Part shown: positions 1 through 7,497 of the stretch, piece after piece
Layout: every line of letters begins with the position of its first letter
How positions within the stretch are numbered: the first letter of the stretch is position 1
NCBI GenBank assembly: GCA_045604025.1
Contig: JAZUNG010000161.1
Coordinates: forward strand, 1-32,427
DNA from: RGIG5612 sp045604025
GTDB lineage: Bacteria; Bacillota; Clostridia; Lachnospirales; Lachnospiraceae
Length of the DNA stretch: 32,427 nt
Direction of reading: 5' to 3'
Position numbers and translations under genes: made by a program
The notes under the pieces: generated by a model
The model's input: the letters and a program-made list of their open reading frames with translations, nothing else
What the model was told of the DNA's origin: nothing
Databases searched by the model: none

Positions 1-416
1 CTTGGCTCACAGAACGACATGGCTACGATCCGACTTTGGATGCCAAGATCCTGGTTTCAGGCGGACGTGGCATGGGAAATGCTGAGAACTTCGCTATCCT
101 GAAGGAGCTGGCAGACGCACTCGGCGGAGAGATCTCGTGCTCACGTGCAGTTGTTGACGCAGGCTGGCAGCCGAAAGACCTTCAGGTAGGTCAGACCGGC
201 AAGACCGTACGTCCTCAGCTCTATATCGCATGCGGCATCTCAGGAGCTATTCAGCACCTTGCAGGCATGGAAGAGTCCGATGTGATCATAGCGATCAACA
301 AGGATGAGACCGCGCCTATCTTCGAGGTTGCTGATTACGGCATCGTAGGCGATGTCTTCAAGATCGTTCCAGAGCTGACAAAGAAGATCAAAGAGATCAA
401 GGCAGCCAAGGCCTGA
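1..416 (+). CDS. etfA: Electron transfer flavoprotein alpha subunit, C-terminal part (5' end outside window)
   Basis: The reading frame is open from the window edge (first full codon at 3) to TGA at 414-416, so only the last ~137 residues are seen. They match the FAD-binding C-terminal domain of EtfA: SGGRGMGNAENF at its start, QVGQTGKTVRPQLY, the ACGISGAIQH helix, then INKDETAPIFEVADYGIVGD. These segments bind the FAD of the alpha subunit. EtfA with EtfB passes electrons between acyl-CoA dehydrogenases and other carriers; in anaerobic Clostridia this complex often takes part in flavin-based electron bifurcation. Partner genes (etfB, acyl-CoA dehydrogenase) would lie upstream, outside the window. 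The TTG at 36 and other internal start-like codons are not real starts, because the conserved domain begins upstream of them. Confidence 0.95.
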   Translation, partial: WLTERHGYDPTLDAKILVSGGRGMGNAENFAILKELADALGGEISCSRAVVDAGWQPKDLQVGQTGKTVRPQLYIACGISGAIQHLAGMEESDVIIAINKDETAPIFEVADYGIVGDVFKIVPELTKKIKEIKAAKA

Positions 417-484
417 ACCGTCTGAAAGATCAGCCTTGTGTTTTCAGGTGATCAACACCTTAGATAAGTGGCAGGCTATTGTCT

Positions 485-554
485 GGAACATTACATGTAA
501 TAAGTATTGGCTTTTGTCAGGAACACTACATGTAATAAGTATTGGTTTTTGTCA
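485..554. repeat. Two tandem copies of a 35-bp repeat containing a TTACATGTAA palindrome
   Basis: Copies at 485-519 and 520-554 differ at two positions. Each contains TACATGTAATAAGTATTGG; the first has the full palindrome TTACATGTAA, the second has CTACATGTAA. The repeat lies between the etfA stop and the terminator at 626. The TTAC/GTAA core is the same as in the half-sites of both large arrays in this window, but here the arms are only 2 bp apart. No function is known. Confidence 0.8.
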
Positions 555-625
555 GGATCATCCTACGTATTGATTGAATGATCAAGTAGCAGATGCCTTG
601 ATAACTTAATAGTATCAGTAACAGA

Positions 626-665
626 ACTGCTGAGAGTCTGAGTGTTCAGATCTCAGCAGTTTTTT
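626..665 (+). terminator. Rho-independent terminator, probably ending the etf operon
   Basis: ACTGCTGAGA (626-635) pairs perfectly with TCTCAGCAGT (651-660) across a 15-nt loop and is followed by a run of T. It lies 210 bp after the etfA stop, with no gene in between. Confidence 0.8.
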
Positions 666-684
666 CTTGGTTATTTTAAGTGAA

Positions 685-1167
685 ATTGTTACATTTCCAG
701 TAAATAAGCACTTTGTAACAATACTGCAGAGGTAGTTTATTTAATCCCCACGAACGATGTTGTTACACATTGTTAGTTTTACTGGATTGTAACAATATCT
801 GCAACCTAAATAGATGTCTGAATGGCAATAGAATTGTTACAAACTGAGCTGAAAAGTACTTTGTAACAATAATGAGCTTTCGGCAGAATGCTGGAAAGAT
901 AAGGAGATTGTTACAAACTGATTTGAATGGCGTTTTGTAACAATGATTAGCTGTCAACAAGATGCCGGGATGCCCTTGGGATTGTTACAAGCAGGTCTGA
1001 GCAGCACATTGTAACAATAATGAGCTATCAGAAAAATACCAGGGTGCCTTTGAGATTGTTATAAGCAGGTTTGAATAGCTATTTGTAACAATATTAGTGT
1101 ATATATTAACAAGAATCAAAGAGGATAATATTGTTACACTTAGTTGATTAGTTTGCTATATAACAAT
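685..1167. repeat. Array 1, left block: seven phased inverted repeats, 74-bp period
   Basis: Seven units begin at 685, 759, 833, 907, 981, 1055 and 1130, so the spacings are 74, 74, 74, 74, 74 and 75 bp. Each unit is 38 bp: a left arm ATTGTTAC, 22 bp of variable interior, and a right arm GTAACAAT. In the best units the arms extend to ATTGTTACAAA/TTTGTAACAAT. The 36-bp spacers and the interiors still show weak similarity to each other (for example at 871, 945 and 1019), so this is an old tandem duplication in which mainly the arms have been kept. The block ends 20 bp from the stop codon of the gene at 1187-2125. No cas genes are present and the spacers are related to each other, so it is not a CRISPR array. 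Confidence 0.95.
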
Positions 1168-1186
1168 TTACCATGCTGCTAAAACA

Positions 1187-2125
1187 CTATTCCGAAAAAT
1201 AGCATTGGATGAATCTCTGACAGGCAATTGTATCGAGAGGATTCCGTTTGGATTCAGAAGCAAAAAGCAAGGTCTTGCCTGGCAGAAAACCAGCAAGAAT
1301 ATAGTTTTTGATCTTTTCTATATTTGTTGACCGATAATTCAGCTTCATCTGCAGCTGCGGGTCAATATTATCAGATGAATCGATTTCATCTGAATCAGGC
1401 ATCAATCCAAGATATTCGAAAACTATCATTTCACCAGTAACCGGGTGAAAGATTAAAAAATCCGGATGGTAGATCCGCCCGTTAACTATGAGCTCAGCTT
1501 CATAAATAAACAATAATCCAGACCGATAAAGCTCATCCGCGTAGATAGCTTCGGATTTTGAACGGACCTTTATCCCACAAAGGGTTTTGATCACTCGTTC
1601 TTCCTGATGATCTGCAGTCGGATGATCAGGCTCATATTTCCAACGCACAATCTGATCATCTCCTTTGATGATCTGCTGCATCAGTATCTCATAGGCTTTC
1701 GGATATTTCTTCACACTGTTGATCCAGTCAAGGTTCTTCAAAAGAGAAAGGCCGATCCTACCATAAACAGCTCCCCATTCTTCAGCCAGGATCTTATGAC
1801 CTTCATGTTTATTAAGAAATTCATCTGCTGAGCTGGTCCCATCAAATATTTCCAGATATGAGTTGATCGCAAGAAGTTCTTTTTTTATATCAGCCAGTTT
1901 CCTTTTACGTACCGATTTTGCAGCCAGTCGCCTGGCCAGATTTCGATTTGCTTTAATAATGTATACGGGATCGTTTCTTCCGATACGGTATCTGTAGTTG
2001 TATGAACGTCCCTGTTTAGATGCGAGAAGAGTACCAGGAGGAGCCTTATCCAACTGCATTTCCAGGGTTCTCTGGATCTGCATTAGCTCACTGCGCCTGG
2101 ATTGAATGTATTCATATGATGTCAT
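1187..2125 (-). CDS. PD-(D/E)XK-nuclease-like protein, array-associated (copy 1)
   Basis: 312 aa, no close family recognised by name. The start is ATG at 2125 with AGGAGG five bases upstream. Residues 1-95 are charged, mostly helical, and probably coiled coil. The C-terminal half has the layout of a PD-(D/E)XK nuclease fold: VRSKSE at 187-192 (helix with the first acidic residue), HPDF at 220-223, FEYLG at 236-240, then KIKNY at 271-275 and a GKTLLFASE strand. The usual Lys after the second acid is not in its standard place (E-Y-L rather than E-X-K); K271 could have moved into that role, or the site may be inactive. The whole protein aligns with the one at 23855-24658, at low identity but with the same order of motifs. 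It lies between the two blocks of array 1, and its likely promoter (2498-2526) abuts the right block. Inference: it binds the array; cleavage is possible but unproven. Confidence 0.85.
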   Translation of the reverse strand: MTSYEYIQSRRSELMQIQRTLEMQLDKAPPGTLLASKQGRSYNYRYRIGRNDPVYIIKANRNLARRLAAKSVRKRKLADIKKELLAINSYLEIFDGTSSADEFLNKHEGHKILAEEWGAVYGRIGLSLLKNLDWINSVKKYPKAYEILMQQIIKGDDQIVRWKYEPDHPTADHQEERVIKTLCGIKVRSKSEAIYADELYRSGLLFIYEAELIVNGRIYHPDFLIFHPVTGEMIVFEYLGLMPDSDEIDSSDNIDPQLQMKLNYRSTNIEKIKNYILAGFLPGKTLLFASESKRNPLDTIACQRFIQCYFSE

Positions 2126-2497
2126 ATTTACCTCCTGAGTTTATGTTGTGGGAATAGTTATGGCAATTTGATCAGATACAGATCACTGGATTGTAGAGAT
2201 GGTTTATGGTAGATCTGAATATAAATATGGATATCGAAACCGCAAATACCTGTGATAGCAACCGAATATGAATGCAGTGATCAAAAGTACAAATACCTGT
2301 GACAGTAGCTGGCTAAAATGTAATGCTTTGAACAAATGATGATTAATCGATGTGATCTCAACAGATTGATCAGTATTGTCATAACAGTATAACGGGAAAA
2401 ACTACGATCCGGAATTGATCATACAAAATAGCATTAAACAGAACAGTATAATGGTTCTGAATGAGACCTCGGAAATTAGATCTCAGAGTATGTATTT
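2126..2497. other. Long probable 5' leader of the array-1 gene, with a short direct repeat
   Basis: About 365 bases lie between the likely start of transcription near 2491 (minus strand) and the ATG at 2125. I see no gene here. CAAATACCTGTGA occurs at 2243-2255 and again at 2290-2302, 47 bp apart, with similar flanks. The leader is AT-rich. No known riboswitch motif was recognised. Confidence 0.5.
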
Positions 2498-2526
2498 AGA
2501 TTATAGATTTGGAAAATAATTGTCAA
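2498..2526 (-). promoter_or_regulatory. Predicted sigma-A promoter for the array-1 nuclease-like gene
   Basis: Reading the minus strand, TTGACA (2526-2521) and TAATCT (2503-2498) are separated by exactly 17 bp; an overlapping TATAAT would give 15 bp. The first inverted repeat of the right block starts 38 bp upstream of the -35 box, so array-bound protein would sit directly upstream of RNA polymerase. Confidence 0.7.
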
Positions 2527-2564
2527 GACAGTTTTGCAATATTGTGGATAAACAATTAATGATC

Positions 2565-2899
2565 ATTGTTATAAACATTCTTAATATTCAATTTGTAACA
2601 ATGATAGTAACAGATATATCAGAAAACAAAGCTGGCTGATTGTTACAAACTTGCTTAATTATCAATTTGTAACAATAATAATAACGGATAGACCAGAAAA
2701 CAAAGCTGGAAAACTGTTACAAACTAGCATAAACGCAAAATTGTAACAATAGCAGAAGCGATATAATGTGAAATAGGATCAGAATTATTGTTCCAAACAT
2801 GGCAAAATGTCAGAACGTAACAACAAGGGCATAAGAGAACCAATTGATAATATGCAGTTTATTGTTACAATATCTTCTTTAATGTCAGTTTGTAACAAT
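2565..2899. repeat. Array 1, right block: five phased inverted repeats, 74-bp period
   Basis: Units start at 2565, 2639, 2713, 2787 and 2861, all exactly 74 bp apart. The first four are 38 bp long and the last is 39 bp. Arms are the same as in the left block (ATTGTTAC/GTAACAAT), with single changes in some left arms (ATTGTTAT, ACTGTTAC, ATTGTTCC). Over both blocks the right arm is exact in 10 of 12 units and the left arm in 7 of 12. The two blocks are not in the same 74-bp register across the gene (1435 bp between 1130 and 2565). Confidence 0.95.
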
Positions 2900-3144
2900 T
2901 ATGATCGTAAAGCGTTGCAAGAAACAGGGGATCTGATATGAGTCCTGCAAACATTTGTTATGGAAATAATCCATGAAAGGGGATAAAATAACTAAGTTAG
3001 TGCATTATATAATCAGGCATTTGGTCTGCTGATGTAATATATCAGAGGTTTTAATATGACATTTATCAATGATCTGTAATATAGTGATTAATGATAGTAG
3101 TCTAACTGTACGCATAGCGCGCAGTCCAAAACGGAGAGTGCAAC
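2900..3144. other. AT-rich intergenic stretch before the O-acylation genes
   Basis: No gene, RNA or further array unit was recognised. The promoter of the gene at 3145 must lie here or further upstream, but no -35/-10 pair with good spacing stands out. Confidence 0.4.
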
Positions 3145-4542
3145 ATGGTATTTAGTTCGGCGATCTTCATACTGCTGTTTCTGCCGATCGTTTTTATCTT
3201 AAACTGGATATTCAGGAAAAAAGGCTCCAACATCCTGCTGCTGATCGCCAGCCTGGTATTTTATGCATGGGGAGAGCCTGTTATGGTACTGCTCATGATC
3301 GCGTCTATAGTGATCAACTGGGCAGCCGGATTTGCAATCTCCAGAACAGACGGAGCTATAAAAAGGCTTATCCTGATCCTGGGGGTGGTCTGCGATCTGG
3401 GCATACTGGGGTACTACAAGTATGCCGGATTCTTCGCATCCACGTTCAATTCCATATTTGGCCAGGATATTATCCCTGCCTTGCAGATAGCGCTCCCTAT
3501 AGGAATATCATTCTTTACATTCCAGGCTATTTCATATATCGCAGATGTATACAGAGGTGAAACCGAAGGCTCGAAGAGCATCATAAACGTAGCTCTGTAC
3601 ATATCGTTCTTCCCCCAGCTGATAGCAGGTCCCATAGTAAAATACCGCGATATCAATAAACAGATCGAATCCCGCCACATGACCTGGCAGATGTGCGCTG
3701 ACGGATTCCGCAGATTCATCTACGGACTGGGTAAGAAGGTCCTGATCGCCAATGTTCTGGGCCTGTGCGTCGATACCATTTATTCATACGATATAGCTGT
3801 GATCGATACTTTGGCAGCATGGATAGCAGCGCTGGTCTATACTCTGCAGATCTACTATGACTTCTCCGGTTATTCAGACATGGCCATCGGTCTGGGCAAA
3901 ATGTTCGGATTCAATATCATGGAAAACTTCAACTATCCATATATGTCCAGGTCCGTATCCGAATTCTGGAGAAGATGGCATATCTCCCTGGGGTCGTGGT
4001 TCCGCGAATATGTATATATCCCTCTGGGAGGTAATCGCATAAGCAGTGCCAGAACATATCTCAATCTGGCGATAGTATTTCTGCTGACCGGACTGTGGCA
4101 TGGGGCAGACCTGTCATTTATCATCTGGGGCCTGTTCCACGGATTCTTCGCGATCATAGAACGTCTGGGATTCAGAAAAGCTCTTGAAAAGACCAGAGTA
4201 ATTTCGGTCATCTATACAGACCTGGTAGCTATATTCGGATGGGTGCTGTTCAGGTCAGGTAATACGCTGTTGGGACTCGGCATGATGTCCCGCATGGTCA
4301 TGCCGTGGAAATATGCTCAGATCTCAACCCCGCTGGGCGGTTATCTGGACATAAAAACGATAGTAGTATTCGTGATCGCGGTACTGGGCATGGGTATCCT
4401 GAAGACAGCAGTCCCTCAGAAGCTGAAAGACCGGTGGAGATCTTCTGCTCCGGAAGCCATTTACTGCATGATCATACTGGGACTGTGTATAGCGTCAATA
4501 GCCAGCGATACATACAATCCGTTCATATATTTCCAATTCTGA
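3145..4542 (+). CDS. MBOAT-family membrane O-acyltransferase (AlgI/PatA type)
   Basis: 465 aa with about ten to eleven hydrophobic segments, the usual length for AlgI-like proteins. The hallmark block is complete: YYDFSGYSDMAIGLGKMFG (238-256), FWRRWHISLGSWFREYVYIP (274-293) and LTGLWHGAD (314-322), in which His319 is the family's invariant catalytic histidine. Members move acetyl or other acyl groups from the cytoplasm across the membrane to extracellular polymers (alginate, peptidoglycan, teichoic acid and other glycans). The start is ATG with GGAGAG upstream. The next gene, 13 bp downstream, encodes an AlgJ-like SGNH/DHHW protein, the standard partner that completes transfer outside the cell. 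The acceptor polymer cannot be told from this window, and no glycan synthesis genes are adjacent. Confidence 0.93.
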   Translation: MVFSSAIFILLFLPIVFILNWIFRKKGSNILLLIASLVFYAWGEPVMVLLMIASIVINWAAGFAISRTDGAIKRLILILGVVCDLGILGYYKYAGFFASTFNSIFGQDIIPALQIALPIGISFFTFQAISYIADVYRGETEGSKSIINVALYISFFPQLIAGPIVKYRDINKQIESRHMTWQMCADGFRRFIYGLGKKVLIANVLGLCVDTIYSYDIAVIDTLAAWIAALVYTLQIYYDFSGYSDMAIGLGKMFGFNIMENFNYPYMSRSVSEFWRRWHISLGSWFREYVYIPLGGNRISSARTYLNLAIVFLLTGLWHGADLSFIIWGLFHGFFAIIERLGFRKALEKTRVISVIYTDLVAIFGWVLFRSGNTLLGLGMMSRMVMPWKYAQISTPLGGYLDIKTIVVFVIAVLGMGILKTAVPQKLKDRWRSSAPEAIYCMIILGLCIASIASDTYNPFIYFQF

Positions 4543-4555
4543 CAAAGGAGCAGCC

Positions 4556-5668
4556 TTGAAAAAACTGAGTGCAGGTTCAAAGATAATAATGATAGCATTC
4601 ATAGCGATGATAGTTCTTTCATTGCTGTGGTGGTTTGTGCTGCGCCAGTTTGTCGTAACTGAAAACAATGAGAACAGGGAGATGGCAGAAAGACCTGTCT
4701 TCACGATCAGCGGGTATCCTGAGTTCTCCGGAAAATACACTGAGTATTTCAATGACAACCTCCCCTTAAGGAACACACTGATCAGAATCAATAACGGACT
4801 GGACTATTTTCTGTTCAAAAGGTCTGCAAATGAAGATGTCATCATTGGAGAGGATGGCTGGCTGTTTTACAGCAAACAGTCAGACGGTGCCCCTATGGAC
4901 AACTATCTGGGAAATGACCTGCTTTCAGAAGATGAGCTGCAGGCTCTGGCTGCAAACTGCGTGGCACAGAGAGACATTCTGAAGGAGCAGGGCAGGGAAT
5001 TCGTGATATTTATAGCACCTAACAAGGAACGGATATACAGCGCTCAGATGCCGTCGCTCTATGGTCCTCCTGCAGAGCATTACAGAGCGCTTCAGATCTG
5101 TGAATACCTGAAGCAGCATACCGATCTGAGAGTTGTATACCCTTACGCCGAACTCACAGAGGCAAGAGACACGCTGAGCGAGAACATATACTATAAAACG
5201 GATACACACTGGAACTACATCGGCGGATATGTCGGTGCGTCAGCTCTGATGAGGGAACTGGGAGTCGACATGCTGGACATTACGGATATAACTGTCACAG
5301 ATACCGGAGATACGTCGGGTGACCTGGCGGATATGCTGGCTCTCGGAGGTCTGCTGCGTTCAGGTGACAGAGAGTACCATGTATCCGGATATGACACACA
5401 CAACGTGCAGAGCAGTGAATGGGATTTCTGGGGCTCACTGGTCTACAGCGCTGAAAATGCAGATCCCAGAAGTATATATGTGATCAGGGATTCTTTCTGT
5501 ACACATATGGCTCCGTATATCGCCAGCCAGTTTAGCAGCAGCTGTATGCGCCATGTGGATGCATACTCTGCAGATGATATGGAAGAGTATGATCCTGACA
5601 TAGTAGTATTCGAGACTGTTGAGAGATATGCATACAAGCTGATGGATTTTTCCATTGGCCGGAATTAA
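4556..5668 (+). CDS. DHHW-family (AlgJ/AlgX-like) extracellular O-acetyltransferase partner
   Basis: 370 aa, with an N-terminal membrane anchor at residues 9-30 and the rest predicted outside the cell. Family features are GEDGWLFY (98-105), KTDTHWNY (214-221) with the Asp216/His218 pair of the catalytic triad, and RDSF (311-314) with Ser313 as the likely nucleophile. Note KTDTHW in place of the more common TDHHW form. TTG start at 4556 with AAGGAGC eight bases upstream; the gene is 13 bp after the MBOAT stop and surely in the same transcript. Inference: it accepts the acyl group exported by the MBOAT protein and attaches it to a cell-surface glycan. Confidence 0.88.
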   Translation: MKKLSAGSKIIMIAFIAMIVLSLLWWFVLRQFVVTENNENREMAERPVFTISGYPEFSGKYTEYFNDNLPLRNTLIRINNGLDYFLFKRSANEDVIIGEDGWLFYSKQSDGAPMDNYLGNDLLSEDELQALAANCVAQRDILKEQGREFVIFIAPNKERIYSAQMPSLYGPPAEHYRALQICEYLKQHTDLRVVYPYAELTEARDTLSENIYYKTDTHWNYIGGYVGASALMRELGVDMLDITDITVTDTGDTSGDLADMLALGGLLRSGDREYHVSGYDTHNVQSSEWDFWGSLVYSAENADPRSIYVIRDSFCTHMAPYIASQFSSSCMRHVDAYSADDMEEYDPDIVVFETVERYAYKLMDFSIGRN

Positions 5669-5701
5669 GCTGTATTTGCCGTAATTCTTTGAAATTCGGC
5701 A

Positions 5702-5730
5702 TTGATTGCATATGAGATTTGCTTTATAAT
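5702..5730 (+). promoter_or_regulatory. Predicted sigma-A promoter for the CBS-tyrS-alaS transcript
   Basis: TTGATT (5702-5707), a 17-bp spacer, and a perfect TATAAT (5725-5730). Transcription should start near 5737, right at the base of the structured leader. Confidence 0.75.
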
Positions 5731-5738
5731 AGCAGAAC

Positions 5739-5798
5739 ATGTGACGGACGGTTCGAACGCCGAAAAGCGGCTTTCGGATTGTTTTTGGTCTGTCATAT
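5739..5798 (+). promoter_or_regulatory. Structured RNA leader with terminator-like hairpin upstream of CBS-tyrS-alaS
   Basis: An outer helix can form between ATGTGACGGAC (5739-5749) and GTCTGTCATAT (5788-5798), with G-U pairs. Inside it are GTTCGAAC (5751-5758) and CCGAAA/TTTCGG (5760-5765 with 5772-5777), followed by ATTGTTTTT, which looks like an intrinsic terminator. GCCG/CGGC within the same segment gives a competing fold. The usual T-box sequence (AGGGTGGNACCGCG) is absent, so this is not an ordinary T-box, despite the two aminoacyl-tRNA synthetase genes downstream. Confidence 0.5.
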
Positions 5799-5833
5799 TA
5801 AGACTTTACAGAATAATAGATTAGGAGCCATAG

Positions 5834-6247
5834 ATGAATATTTTATTCTTCCTGACACCCAAGAGTGACGTTGATTTTATCAACGATGACGCCTCGCTTT
5901 TAAAGACACTGCAGAAGATGCAGGAGAGAAACTATTCGGCCATACCTATTGTCAGTAAGACAGGGAAATATATCGGTACCATCCAGTCCGGAGATATCCT
6001 GGGCTGTATTAAGGAGAATTTCAACCTCAGCCTCGCAGACGCGGCGGACCTGCCTCTGCGCAACATCAAGAGGATACGTGACAACAAGGCTATCAATGCA
6101 AACTCCCGCATTGAAGATATATTTGAAACCATACTGAATCAGAACTTCATACCTGTAGTTGATGACGATGACAGCTTCATAGGCATCATTACCAGAAGTG
6201 ACGTGATGAAGTATATTCTTGATACATACACCAAAGGAGACAAATAA
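5834..6247 (+). CDS. CBS-domain protein (tandem CBS pair)
   Basis: 137 aa, made almost entirely of two CBS repeats forming one Bateman module: roughly residues 5-65 (SAIPIVSKTGKYIGTIQSGDIL) and 80-135 (FIPVVDDDDSFIGIITRSDV). Such stand-alone modules bind adenine nucleotides and act as energy or signal sensors; the partner is unknown. The start ATG at 5834 has AGGAG at good spacing. It is the first gene after the promoter and leader, and its stop lies 4 bp before the preferred tyrS start, so the two are co-transcribed. A regulatory link with tyrS and alaS is possible but not shown. Confidence 0.85.
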   Translation: MNILFFLTPKSDVDFINDDASLLKTLQKMQERNYSAIPIVSKTGKYIGTIQSGDILGCIKENFNLSLADAADLPLRNIKRIRDNKAINANSRIEDIFETILNQNFIPVVDDDDSFIGIITRSDVMKYILDTYTKGDK

Positions 6248-6251
6248 CACG

Positions 6252-7484
6252 ATGGAAGAACGCAATGTTTATGACATCCTGGAAGAGAGAGGATTTATTG
6301 CTCAGTGCACACATCCTGAGGAACTTAGAGAACTTCTGGGCAGGGAGAAGGTTAAATTCTATATAGGCTTTGACGCTACTGCGGATTCACTGACAGCAGG
6401 ACATTTCCTGACTATCATGGCTATGATGCATATGCAGAAGGCCGGACATGTTCCGGTAGCTCTGATGGGCGGCGGTACCACTATGGTAGGCGACCCTTCG
6501 GGCAAGACTGAAATGCGTAAGATGATGACCAAGGAGACTATAGACCACAATGTTGAACGCTTCAAAGAGCAGATCGGCAGATTTCTGGACACATCAGAAG
6601 GCAAGATGATATTTGAAAACAACGCGGACTGGCTGCTCAGCCTGAACTACGTAGAATTCCTGCGTGAAGTCGGCGTGCATTTCTCTGTTAACAGAATGCT
6701 CACAGCTGAGTGTTATAAACAGCGTATGGAGAAGGGACTGACGTTCTTCGAGTTCAACTATATGATCATGCAATCCTATGACTTCCTGAAGCTGAACCAG
6801 ATGCATGGTGTATGCCTGGAGATGGGCGGAGACGATCAGTGGTCCAATATCATCGGCGGTGTTGAGCTGATCAGAAGAAAAGAGCAGAAGCCGGCATACG
6901 GACTGACACTTACCCTCCTGACCACATCAGACGGTGTCAAGATGGGCAAGACTGTAAAAGGTGCGCTGTGGCTGGATCCTCTGAAGACATCTCCTTACGA
7001 GTTCTACCAGTACTGGAGAAATATTGAGGATGTCAAGGTTGAAGAGTGCCTGGGTCTCCTGACATTCCTTCCTATGGATGAGGTGAGGCGTCTCGGAGCG
7101 CTCGAAGGTGCCGAGATCAACCATGCCAAGGAAGTTCTGGCATATGAGATCACGAAGATCGTTCATGGTGAGGAAGAAGCCAGAAAGGCACAGGAGGCTG
7201 CCAGAGCAGTATTTGCAGGCGGCGGTGTCAGCGATGACATGCCCACTATCCAATATACAGCAGATGAATTTGCTGCAGGTATAGGTGTAATAAAGGCTCT
7301 CGTAGATACAGGCATGGCACCCACCAACAGCGAAGCCAGAAGACTGATCCAGGGCGGCGGCGTCATCGTCAACGATGAAAAGGTTACAGATGTTTACAGA
7401 ACTCTGACAGATTCCGACCTTACAGACAATTACCTTGTACTCAAGAAGGGCAAGAAGAAATCATACAAGATCATTGTAAAATAA
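6252..7484 (+). CDS. tyrS: Tyrosyl-tRNA synthetase
   Basis: 410 aa from the preferred ATG at 6252, which has GGAGA upstream and gives MEERNVYDILEERGF, the usual TyrRS beginning; an in-frame ATG at 6219 would overlap the CBS gene and is less likely. It charges tRNA-Tyr with tyrosine in the cytoplasm. Class I signatures: YIGFDATADSLTAGH (the HIGH region), QSYDFLKL, GGDDQWSNIIGG, and KMGKT as the KMSKS loop. An S4 RNA-binding domain closes the protein (EARRLIQGGGVIVNDEKV). Length is normal for bacterial TyrS. It sits between the CBS gene and alaS, 13 bp before alaS. Confidence 0.97.
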   Translation: MEERNVYDILEERGFIAQCTHPEELRELLGREKVKFYIGFDATADSLTAGHFLTIMAMMHMQKAGHVPVALMGGGTTMVGDPSGKTEMRKMMTKETIDHNVERFKEQIGRFLDTSEGKMIFENNADWLLSLNYVEFLREVGVHFSVNRMLTAECYKQRMEKGLTFFEFNYMIMQSYDFLKLNQMHGVCLEMGGDDQWSNIIGGVELIRRKEQKPAYGLTLTLLTTSDGVKMGKTVKGALWLDPLKTSPYEFYQYWRNIEDVKVEECLGLLTFLPMDEVRRLGALEGAEINHAKEVLAYEITKIVHGEEEARKAQEAARAVFAGGGVSDDMPTIQYTADEFAAGIGVIKALVDTGMAPTNSEARRLIQGGGVIVNDEKVTDVYRTLTDSDLTDNYLVLKKGKKKSYKIIVK

Positions 7485-7497
7485 ACGGAGGCATATT

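Noticed and set aside
763..960. 65-codon minus-strand frame inside array 1
   Set aside because: It runs through the inverted repeats, has no ribosome-binding site and no protein-like conservation.
685..2899. CRISPR array interpretation of array 1
   Set aside because: The unit is a pair of short arms around a variable interior rather than one constant repeat, spacers are related decayed copies of each other, and no cas genes are present.
3000..3144. Promoter of the MBOAT gene
   Set aside because: Several TATAAT-like strings occur in this AT-rich stretch, but none has a convincing -35 at 16-18 bp.
5739..5833. T-box riboswitch for tyrS/alaS
   Set aside because: The conserved T-box sequence and the specifier-loop layout are not present; the leader is also too short.
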